Shown here piece after piece: positions 1 through 5,827 of a DNA stretch of 12,908 nucleotides. The notes under the pieces were generated by a model. That model worked only from the letters and a program-made list of their open reading frames with translations. It was not told where the DNA came from and searched no databases. Source of the DNA: Candidatus Omnitrophota bacterium (lineage in GTDB: Bacteria; Omnitrophota; Gorgyraeia; Gygaellales; Profunditerraquicolaceae); assembly GCA_903907475.1 (NCBI GenBank), contig CAIVOB010000125.1:1-12908 (forward strand), given 5' to 3'. The position numbers and the translations under genes are program-made. Within the stretch, counting starts at the first letter, position 1; every line of letters begins with the position of its first letter.

Positions 1-612
1 CGTTTCTCCTCCAGCAGCGATAAAATCGTTAAAACTGATAATCTCCGCCCGGATGAAACCTTGTTGAATATCAGAATGGATTGCCCCCGCTGCTTCCCAA
101 GCCGTGGTGCCCTGCTTAATAAGCCAAGAACGATTCTCTTTATCTCCCACGGTTAAAAAGCAAATATATTTACTTTCCACCAATACGCGCGCCAAAAGCG
201 CGCCAAAATCTTCTAATTCCTCATTTTTTATTACCACTACCGGCTTGAGCGTAAATAAACCATAACCGGAAATAACCTCTTTTTCAGCAGCGGTTAAACC
301 CAAAACAGAAATAAATTCTTCCTTTTCTAAAGCCGCTTTCATTTTCTCTAAAATTATTTTTTCCGCTGCGGGAGGATTTTTCGCCAGACGCGTCTCCATG
401 AATTCTAAATCTTTAAGTATTAAATCCATCTTCGCGTCTTGGGACAAAATAATCACATCAGCGTCAATGGCCAATTCGCCGCTAATTAACTCAATTTGCG
501 GATAAGTTTTTTTCTTGGCTTTTACTAATTTATCCGCCTGATCTAATTTTAAATCTTTCACATTATGTTTTCCTAAAGCAATGGCTGTAATACCAAAAGC
601 GGAAATCTTCAT
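1..612 (-). CDS. YchF/Obg-like protein lacking the GTPase core (DUF933/TGS C-terminal type), 3' end outside window
   Basis: Reading from the ATG at 612 to the window edge gives 204 residues with no stop, so the C-terminus is missing. Residues 117-204 match the YchF C-terminal (DUF933/TGS) region: LFTLKPVVVI (119-128), then a stretch close to the YchF '[29 protein letters not shown]' segment (residues 163-190, with QGFIRAE at 184-190), then FNDFIAAGG. The N-terminus starts like YchF (MKISAFGI) but goes straight to a 'DLKLDQADKLVKAKKK' segment equivalent to YchF 'DPRLDKLAEIVKPKK'. There is no P-loop GxxxxGKS, no recognisable DxxG and no NxxE/NKxD. Residues 62-77 resemble the YchF 'ELxLADLExxEKRL' helix. 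An in-frame TAA lies just upstream of the ATG, so the missing G domain is not a start-site error. It probably cannot hydrolyse nucleotide; TGS-mediated ribosome or RNA contact is inferred. It follows kamA by 81 nt, with only a weak, distant GGAAG upstream. Confidence 0.85.
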   Translation of the reverse strand, partial: MKISAFGITAIALGKHNVKDLKLDQADKLVKAKKKTYPQIELISGELAIDADVIILSQDAKMDLILKDLEFMETRLAKNPPAAEKIILEKMKAALEKEEFISVLGLTAAEKEVISGYGLFTLKPVVVIKNEELEDFGALLARVLVESKYICFLTVGDKENRSWLIKQGTTAWEAAGAIHSDIQQGFIRAEIISFNDFIAAGGET

Positions 613-621
613 AGTTTTTTA

Positions 622-638
622 AAGTTAAACGTTAACTT
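622..638. repeat. Perfect 7-bp inverted repeat upstream of the YchF-like gene
   Basis: AAGTTAA and TTAACTT flank a 3-nt spacer (ACG) about 10-26 nt upstream of the ATG at 612. It could be an operator-sized dyad or a small hairpin that affects initiation. It is AT-rich and in an AT-rich gap, so chance is a real alternative. Confidence 0.3.
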
Positions 639-693
639 CCTCTATTTTTAAAATAAGACAAACTTTTAAGGTTAATAATAACTACTTTTTCGA

Positions 694-1881
694 TTATTCC
701 AGGTAGGTGTAAATCTTGCCTTTATAATTACGCAAAACATATTTACCCTTGGCCTGGGAAAGAATATAATTTGGTCCCACGGGAATTTTTCCGCCGCCGC
801 CGGGGCCGTCAATCACATAGGTCGGGACAGCATATCCTGAGGTATGTCCGCGTAATTTCTCAATAATATTTATCCCGCTGGCTACCGGAGTGCGAAAATG
901 CTGTGTACCGCGCACCGGATCGCATTGATAAATATAGTAAGGCCGCACTCTAATTTGTAATAACTCATGCACCAAACGTTTCATAATATAAGGCCGGTCA
1001 TTGATGCCTTTGAGTAACACCGACTGACTGCCCAGAGGCACTCCCGCCTCAGAAAGCATATCGCAAGCATTTTTACAACGTTTGGTAATCTCTTTCGGAT
1101 GATTAAAATGAATACTCATCCAAATCGGCGAATATTTTTTTAGCATATTCACTAAATTTTCAGTAACCCGCTGCGGTAAAGTTACCGGAACCCGCGTACC
1201 GATTCTTAATAACTCAACATGCGAAATGGCGCGAATTTTTGAAATCAAAGCTTCCAGGACCTCATCCTCTAAAGTTAACGGATCTCCTCCGGAAATTAAA
1301 ACATCTCTAATCTTTCGATTGGCTTTAATATAATCAATGGCGGCGTCAAATTTAGTGGCCGGATCTCCTTCTTTTTCTTCATGATCACCAACCAAACGCC
1401 GGCGCGTGCAATGACGGCAATACATCGCGCAATGATCTGTGGCAAGCAATAAAACCCGATCTGGATAACGGTGCACTAAATGACTCGCCGGAGAATCCCG
1501 ATCTTCAGCGCAAGGATCGGCCATTTCATGCGGAGAAATAAGAAATTCATCGCTCACCGGAACCGCTTGCCTGCGAATCGGACAGTTCTCATCCTCAGCG
1601 TCAATCAGGCTGGCCCAATAAGGAGTAATCGCCATCGCCAATCTTCCTTTAGCTTTATCAATTCCCTTCTCCTCGCTGGGAGTAAGCTTAATAATTTGCT
1701 CTAATTCTTCTTTTGTACGAATGCGATGCTTAAGCTGCCAATGCCAATCTTCCCAATCCAAAGGATTAACATCTTTAAAAAGCGGAATTTGCTGATAATC
1801 ACGTGAGCGTTTGGGAGCGCGGGTAATTACCGGCGGCTCTAACTGCACTTTTTGATTTTCGACGCTTGTGGGATTACTCAA
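694..1881 (-). CDS. kamA: L-lysine 2,3-aminomutase (KamA family radical SAM enzyme)
   Basis: A 395-aa radical SAM/PLP enzyme, close to the usual length of about 400-420 aa. The [4Fe-4S]/SAM motif CxxxCxxC is C151, C155, C158, followed by TRRR. GGDPL is at 198-202. The PLP lysine is K365 in PGGGGK. D321 (YQCD) and D358 (VIDGPGGGG) correspond to D293 and D330 of the Clostridium subterminale enzyme, which bind the epsilon-amine of lysine; both offsets are 28. Glutamate-type 2,3-aminomutases differ at these positions, and EpmB-type proteins are shorter. The expected reaction is therefore L-lysine to L-beta-lysine in the cytosol. The start is TTG at 1881: AAAGGA lies 9 nt upstream (1891-1896) and the next Met is at residue 83. 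The gene overlaps the preceding ATP-grasp gene by 8 nt, so it is the third gene of a coupled operon. Family and substrate calls rest on motif residues; the product's fate is inferred from context. Confidence 0.93.
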   Translation of the reverse strand: MSNPTSVENQKVQLEPPVITRAPKRSRDYQQIPLFKDVNPLDWEDWHWQLKHRIRTKEELEQIIKLTPSEEKGIDKAKGRLAMAITPYWASLIDAEDENCPIRRQAVPVSDEFLISPHEMADPCAEDRDSPASHLVHRYPDRVLLLATDHCAMYCRHCTRRRLVGDHEEKEGDPATKFDAAIDYIKANRKIRDVLISGGDPLTLEDEVLEALISKIRAISHVELLRIGTRVPVTLPQRVTENLVNMLKKYSPIWMSIHFNHPKEITKRCKNACDMLSEAGVPLGSQSVLLKGINDRPYIMKRLVHELLQIRVRPYYIYQCDPVRGTQHFRTPVASGINIIEKLRGHTSGYAVPTYVIDGPGGGGKIPVGPNYILSQAKGKYVLRNYKGKIYTYLE

Positions 1882-2878
1882 TCTGCTTTTTCCTTTCTGA
1901 GGCGCTTAAAAGAATTGCCTCAATAAGATCTGCATATTTCATACCTGCGGCGTAAGCCATAATCGGAAAATTAGATTCATCGGGATCTAACCCCGGCAAA
2001 GGATTAATTTCTAAAACATAAGGCACATTAAATTTATCTAAACGAATATCGGTGCGCGAAATATCTAAACAGCCTACCGCCCGATGCGTACGCAAAGCGA
2101 CATCTTTAACGCGCGCAGTAGTTTCAGGATCTAACCGTGCCGGGCAATGGAATTCCGGAACCAACCCCAATTCACTATCGCCCTGAAATTCTTTCATCTT
2201 CCAAGAATAAAAATATTCTCCGCTTTTTTTACAATTTTCAAAATCAATCTCTAAAATCGGCAAAACCCGGGTTTTCCCGTTTTCTAAAATCCCCACCGTT
2301 AACTCTTTACCCTCGATAAACTCTTCCACCAAAGCCTCTTGACGATAAACCTCGATACACTCTTTAACTTTTTTATATAAATCTTCGGCGTTTTGCACGA
2401 CATTAGTTTTATTAATGCCTTTGGCCGAACCTTCACAATTAGGTTTGACGATTAAAGGAAATTTAAGTTCCCCGGCAAGCTCTTCGTTACCGCGCACAAA
2501 AAGCTGAAAATTCGGCGTGGGAATGCCTTCAGCTTTTAATATTTTTTTCGTTAAAGCCTTATTTAAAGCCAATGCCAAAGAAAATGTATCCGAACCAGTA
2601 TAAGGAATATTAAGATAATCTAGAACCGCCGGAACTTCCGACTCCCGGAACCGCCCATGTTTACCTTCGGCGATATTAAAAACCATATCCACGCGATTAT
2701 TTTTAAAGTAAGAAAATAAAGCCGGATACTCCACATCAATTGCTTCCACCGAATGCCCCTTATTCTTAAGCGCCGAAACCACGGAGTTGATTGTTTCTTC
2801 GGAATCACACTCCGAAAAATAATCCGCCGGCTTTAAAGGGTCTTTCTTTTTCAAATTATAAGTTAAAGCAACTTTCAT
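1874..2878 (-). CDS. D-Ala-D-Ala-ligase-like ATP-grasp enzyme (second of a tandem pair)
   Basis: 334 aa with ATP-grasp layout: N-terminal Rossmann-like part, K107 and K145 as likely ATP-binding lysines, small-residue loop VKPNCEGSAKG (144-154), EEFIEGKELTVGIL (185-198), R275/D277, and the metal site E290-I-N292-P in 'YVLEINPLPGL'. This is typical of the Ddl branch of carboxylate-amine ligases. Canonical Ddl signatures are missing, however: there is no N-terminal GGxSxEREVS and no HGxxGEDG; the latter is replaced by NIAEGKHGRFRESEVP (68-83). The acceptor loop keeps a P-G-L (294-296) like the Ddl PGM. It should form an amide bond using ATP, but substrates are probably not two D-alanines. The ATG at 2878 overlaps the stop of the upstream ligase as ATGA (4 nt), which indicates translational coupling. 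The 3' end overlaps kamA by 8 nt, so the substrate may be lysine or beta-lysine (inference). Confidence 0.85.
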   Translation of the reverse strand: MKVALTYNLKKKDPLKPADYFSECDSEETINSVVSALKNKGHSVEAIDVEYPALFSYFKNNRVDMVFNIAEGKHGRFRESEVPAVLDYLNIPYTGSDTFSLALALNKALTKKILKAEGIPTPNFQLFVRGNEELAGELKFPLIVKPNCEGSAKGINKTNVVQNAEDLYKKVKECIEVYRQEALVEEFIEGKELTVGILENGKTRVLPILEIDFENCKKSGEYFYSWKMKEFQGDSELGLVPEFHCPARLDPETTARVKDVALRTHRAVGCLDISRTDIRLDKFNVPYVLEINPLPGLDPDESNFPIMAYAAGMKYADLIEAILLSASERKKQIE

Positions 2879-3867
2879 TGGCTTAATCCATTCCGGCTCA
2901 ATGCGCTTTTTAGAATTCTACCGATCATCTCTTCATAAGTAATCCCAATATTCTGCGCTAAAAGCATAAAAACATCTTCGGTCGATAATGAAGGCAGCGG
3001 ATTAATCTCTAAAACGTAGGGATTGCCCTTATTGTCGACCCTAAAATCAACGCGCCCAAAATCCCGGCACTCTACCGCGCGATAAACTTTTAAAGCCAGA
3101 ACATCTAATTTTTGTTTTAATTCTTGAGTAATTTTAGCCGGGCAAATATATTCTAAGCGATCGGAAGTAATGCGCGCGAAGGTATAAAATTTATCATTTA
3201 ACTTTAATTTACCGTCAATTTTAATCTGCACCACCGGCAAAATTTCAGGATGCTCATTACCCACAATCGCCACCGTAAACTCCTGGCCAGAAATAAACTC
3301 TTCCACTAATGCCGGCTGTTTATAAGTATTAATAATAAAATCCACCTGTTTCTTTAATTCCTCTTTATTCTCCACGCGCGAACTCTCGCTCAACCCCTTC
3401 GATGAGCCTTCAAAACGCGGCTTCACAATTAAAGGGAAAGTACAATGATCGGAATCAATTAAATCCTGCGTCGAGCTAACTTCAAAAAACTTCGGCGTCG
3501 GGATTCCTTCGGCAATGAAAATTTTCTTCGCCATCACTTTATCTAAGGTTAACCCTAAAGTCAAAGCGTCGGCTCCCACAAAAGGAACTCCCGCCATTTC
3601 CAAAAGAATGGGAACCTGAGATTCCCGGTTCCTCCCCGTCAAGCCTTCAGAAATATTAAAAACAATATCTACTCCTAAATTACCGAATTTCTCCAATAGA
3701 TTAGCGGCATTGCCGATTTTTTTTACTTTAAAATTATTCGCGGCAATGGCGTTTGCGATGACATCAATCGTCGATGGGGCATCAAATTCCGCGTTGGCAT
3801 CCAGCGGATCCCCTTCCTTAAATTGATAATCTGTCTTTAAATCGTAAGTTAAACCAACAGTTTTCAT
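2875..3867 (-). CDS. D-Ala-D-Ala-ligase-like ATP-grasp enzyme (first of a tandem pair)
   Basis: 330 aa, paralogous to the gene just downstream. It has FNISEGLTGRNRESQVP (70-86) where Ddl has HGxxGEDG, then VKPRFEGSSKGLS (148-160), EEFISGQEFTVAIV (189-202), R272/D274 and the metal-binding E287-I-N289-P. An extra acidic segment near residues 18-35 (DPLDANAEFDAPSTID) stands where Ddl carries its substrate-binding EREVS motif. The acceptor loop reads NPLPSLST, lacking the glycine that follows N-T-x-P in Ddl and present in the sister enzyme (NPLPGL), so the two ligases may use different acceptors. The start ATG has AAGGA 4 nt upstream. This is the first gene after the promoter and structured leader at 3868-4097. 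Function as an amino-acid or peptide ligase is family-level knowledge; a role in a lysine/beta-lysine pathway is inferred from kamA. Confidence 0.85.
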   Translation of the reverse strand: MKTVGLTYDLKTDYQFKEGDPLDANAEFDAPSTIDVIANAIAANNFKVKKIGNAANLLEKFGNLGVDIVFNISEGLTGRNRESQVPILLEMAGVPFVGADALTLGLTLDKVMAKKIFIAEGIPTPKFFEVSSTQDLIDSDHCTFPLIVKPRFEGSSKGLSESSRVENKEELKKQVDFIINTYKQPALVEEFISGQEFTVAIVGNEHPEILPVVQIKIDGKLKLNDKFYTFARITSDRLEYICPAKITQELKQKLDVLALKVYRAVECRDFGRVDFRVDNKGNPYVLEINPLPSLSTEDVFMLLAQNIGITYEEMIGRILKSALSRNGLSQ

Positions 3868-3908
3868 AAATTCCTTAAATTGACTCCGCTGCTCCGTCTT
3901 GCTACGCC

Positions 3909-3940
3909 ATAATTTACGTCGCTACCACTCCGTAAATTAT
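3909..3940 (-). repeat. Perfect 10-bp stem hairpin in leader
   Basis: ATAATTTACG (minus strand 3940-3931) and CGTAAATTAT (3918-3909) pair perfectly around a 12-nt loop GAGTGGTAGCGA. No T-run follows, so it is not an intrinsic terminator by itself. Loop bases GAGTGGT (3930-3924) are complementary to ACCACTC (3969-3963) in the preceding hairpin. Confidence 0.6.
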
Positions 3941-3949
3941 TCACTCAAT

Positions 3950-3990
3950 AAAAAAGGGCCTGGAGTGGTGCTTAACTTTCCATGACCCTT
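3950..3990 (-). terminator. Terminator-like hairpin with T6 tract in operon leader
   Basis: On the minus strand AAGGG (3990-3986) pairs with CCCTT (3958-3954), with an inner TGG/CCA and AGT/ACT extension across small internal loops, and a run of six T at 3955-3950 follows the CCC. The layout is that of a weak intrinsic terminator. It lies downstream of the TTGACA promoter and upstream of the first ligase, so it would end a short RNA of about 110 nt or act as an attenuator. Confidence 0.55.
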
Positions 3991-4068
3991 AAGAATCTAT
4001 CCAATTTTTTCCAACTTAGTTTATCCAACCTCCCAAAATTTTACCCAATGACATGTAGCTATGCTCTT

Positions 4069-4097
4069 TTTTTACCACAAGATATGGGCATTGTCAA
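4069..4097 (-). promoter_or_regulatory. Sigma70-type promoter upstream of the ligase-kamA operon
   Basis: On the minus strand the -35 box is a perfect TTGACA (4097-4092), the spacer is 17 nt (4091-4075), and the -10 box is TAAAAA (4074-4069), 4 of 6 matches to TATAAT. Transcription would start near 4062. It sits in the largest intergenic gap of the window, which supports it as the start of a new transcription unit. Confidence 0.65.
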
Positions 4098-4189
4098 GTA
4101 TTTTTTGCCGCGCAGATAAAAAGTTTAGCTTAAAATTACCGACGATAAATCAATTTTTTTACTTAAAAAATAATTTATTCTTGAAAAAC

Positions 4190-4834
4190 TTACGAAGTTT
4201 TAATATTCACCGGATTAAATCTGATCTTTAAGCTTTTTAAGTCGCTCACTAACTGGTCAAAATCCTTAAAAACACAAGCCTGGAGGCCTAAAGATTTTGC
4301 GCTCGCCACTAATTCTGGGCGGTCATCAGTGTAAAAGATCTCTTCCGGGCTAACCTTAAGTGCGGCAATGACCTTTTTATAGATTTCTTGGTCCGGTTTA
4401 ATTAAACCTAATTCAAAAGAAAGAAAAACTTGATCAAAAACTCCAAAAACCGGGAAATTATTTTTTAAAAAGTCATAATGCAAAGTATTAATATTAGAAA
4501 GTAACGCTGTCTGATAATTTGAACGTAAATTATTAATTAACCCAAAAACGGCGCGATTCTTCGGGCTTAAAAAAAAGATATCATTCCAAATCGGAACAAA
4601 AGACTCGAAACTTAAGCGCAGGTCTAAAGCTTTTTTAACCTCAAGATAAAAATCTTCCGGAGTGATTTTCCCCGCTTCAAAAGCAATCGTCGCCGGAGAT
4701 TCAAAAAACAAGTTATAAATCTCCTGCGGTTTTAGAGCGCAAAAATGCGCGATTCTTTCTGCGGAACGTAAATGATTAAAATCCACCAATACTTTACCTA
4801 AATCAAAAAGCACGACTTTAATCTCCGGAGCCAT
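4190..4834 (-). CDS. HAD-superfamily hydrolase, YihX-like (HAD-IA)
   Basis: 214 aa, the usual size for class IA HAD phosphatases. Motif I is FDLGKVLVDF with nucleophile D11; the +2 position is G13 instead of the general acid Asp, as in E. coli YihX (FDLGNVIVD). Motif II is LLSNINTLH (S113, N114), motif III lysine is K146 in GLIKPDQEIY, and motif IV is D170-D171 in IFYTDDRPELV. A helical cap lies between residues about 20 and 90. It probably dephosphorylates a small phosphometabolite in the cytosol; YihX acts on alpha-D-glucose 1-phosphate, but the substrate here cannot be read from sequence. It starts at ATG 4834, 3 nt after the PAC2 gene stop, with GGGG about 9 nt upstream. It is the last gene of the upstream run, followed by a 322-nt gap. 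Confidence 0.85.
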   Translation of the reverse strand: MAPEIKVVLFDLGKVLVDFNHLRSAERIAHFCALKPQEIYNLFFESPATIAFEAGKITPEDFYLEVKKALDLRLSFESFVPIWNDIFFLSPKNRAVFGLINNLRSNYQTALLSNINTLHYDFLKNNFPVFGVFDQVFLSFELGLIKPDQEIYKKVIAALKVSPEEIFYTDDRPELVASAKSLGLQACVFKDFDQLVSDLKSLKIRFNPVNIKTS

Positions 4835-4837
4835 AAA

Positions 4838-5809
4838 TTAATTCCCCAAATCTTTAGTTTTCTTAAAGAGATCCAAAAACTTATCTTCATACTCTTTATA
4901 AACATTCCACTTGTCCAGCTCTACTTTTAATTCATTGGCTTTAGCGATATTAATCCGGCTTTCAGCAAAAAGTTTTTCGATTTTCTCTTTCACCGAAACC
5001 GGTAATTTCGTTAATTGACTTAAAGTTTTTTTAATTAACTCTACCTCTTCTTCGCCAATCGGAGTCGGTTGCCCGGGAGCGCCCAATTTTAAATAATCTA
5101 ATAATTTATTAATTTCTACTTCCATCGCTTCCGCCTGAGCCTTAAGCGGCGAAACATTTAAAGCGGTGTTGAGCACTTTTCCCAAACCTTCCAATACCGC
5201 CGCGGAAGCCTTAGGATTTTCAATTTGAATCGTATAAAGAGGAATATCACCAAGTAAACAAAAACCTGGTAAACCAAACTTTTTTGCCATCCCTAAAAAT
5301 AAACCATTCATCCCGCTAATTTGTCCTTCCTGAAGCGGAGTAAAATTATATTTTTTTAATAATTCCTGAATTTTTTGATTCGTCGCGGCAAACCATACAT
5401 GTGAATCTTGCGTATGATCAGTAGCCTGCGGCATTGAAGCAAAGCTCACCACCATCTCCACTTTAAACTTTTTCGCCAAATTTAAAATTTCTTGTGAATA
5501 TTCATCCGCTTTAGATAAATCCGGTTGCGCGTTGCTTAAAAAAATAATTAAATCATTTTTTCCGGTTTTATTTTTCCAATAATAAAATTTACTCTGCGGA
5601 AGCAACTGCAAATCTAAAATCCCCTTCTGCACCGCGCTTCCGGTAAGATAAAAAAATCTTTCCGCGCTAATACTCGCAAATTCTTGAGCTTTAAGCTCTT
5701 CCACTAAATAAGTGGCCGCTTTAAAAGCAACCTCTCCCATTCCCGGCCAAGCAACCACCAGATAAGGTTTCTTCAGATACGGCCTTTTAGTAATTTTTAA
5801 TCCTTCCAT
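4838..5809 (-). CDS. PAC2 family protein
   Basis: 323 aa. Residues about 15-220 match the PAC2 (proteasome-assembly-chaperone-like) fold family found in archaea and bacteria: VVAWPGMGEVAFKAATYL (18-35), GQISGMNGLFLGMAKKFGLP (162-181), LLGDIPLYT (185-193) and NPKASAAVL (198-206). Residues 221-323 form a charged, helix-rich C-terminal extension. In archaea and eukaryotes relatives assist proteasome assembly; in bacteria the role is unknown, and no proteasome gene is in this window. A strong AAGGAG (5816-5821) sits 6 nt before the ATG at 5809. The M20 peptidase gene ends 18 nt upstream and the HAD gene starts 3 nt downstream, so it is operonic. No signal peptide or membrane segment is visible; probably cytosolic. 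Confidence 0.85.
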   Translation of the reverse strand: MEGLKITKRPYLKKPYLVVAWPGMGEVAFKAATYLVEELKAQEFASISAERFFYLTGSAVQKGILDLQLLPQSKFYYWKNKTGKNDLIIFLSNAQPDLSKADEYSQEILNLAKKFKVEMVVSFASMPQATDHTQDSHVWFAATNQKIQELLKKYNFTPLQEGQISGMNGLFLGMAKKFGLPGFCLLGDIPLYTIQIENPKASAAVLEGLGKVLNTALNVSPLKAQAEAMEVEINKLLDYLKLGAPGQPTPIGEEEVELIKKTLSQLTKLPVSVKEKIEKLFAESRINIAKANELKVELDKWNVYKEYEDKFLDLFKKTKDLGN

Positions 5810-5827
5810 AATTTTCTCCTTAAAGTT

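Larger units (their letters stand above)
3868..4062 (-). promoter_or_regulatory. Long structured 5' leader of the ligase-kamA operon
   Basis: About 195 nt separate the inferred transcription start (near 4062) from the first ligase ATG. In order the RNA carries five UUGG motifs (4048-4001), a terminator-like hairpin (3990-3950), and a 10-bp hairpin (3940-3909) whose loop is complementary to the first hairpin. It ends with a stretch of imperfect GGAG/GTAGC-type repeats and AAGGA before the ATG. I recognise no known riboswitch class. Either this is an attenuator for the operon, or a short RNA ends at the terminator and a second, unseen promoter serves the ligases. The remaining part of this gap, 4098-4189, is AT-rich and shows no convincing GC-rich terminator for the upstream HAD gene. 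Confidence 0.5.

Noticed and set aside
666..697. AT-rich dyad TAATAAT/ATTATTA after the kamA stop as a terminator
   Set aside because: The stem is only A-T pairs with a long loop and no T-tract after it. It is not distinguishable from chance in an AT-rich gap.
1480..1704. Plus-strand open frame of 74 aa inside kamA
   Set aside because: It lies wholly within a strongly supported gene on the other strand and has no recognisable motif. The same applies to the plus-strand frames at 2137-2319, 7038-7235, 8638-8871 and 10853-11065 and the minus-strand frame at 2620-2808.
1874..3867. Tandem ligases as the cell-wall D-Ala-D-Ala ligases
   Set aside because: Canonical Ddl N-terminal motifs are missing, the genes are duplicated and coupled to kamA, and no mur/fts genes are nearby. 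The ligase fold is kept, but the Ddl label is not.
3950..3990. Resemblance of GGAAAGTTAAGCACCACTCCAG to the loop B-C region of 5S rRNA, and of GGTCA plus downstream bases to SRP RNA
   Set aside because: Only about 20 bases look similar. Flanking helices of 5S rRNA and the GGAA tetraloop of SRP RNA are absent, and the segment is better explained as a terminator-like hairpin.
4100..4189. Terminator for the HAD gene in the AT-rich stretch after its stop
   Set aside because: Only A/T runs that can fold back (TTTTTT-AAGT-AAAAAA) are present. There is no GC stem followed by a T-tract before the TTGACA promoter.
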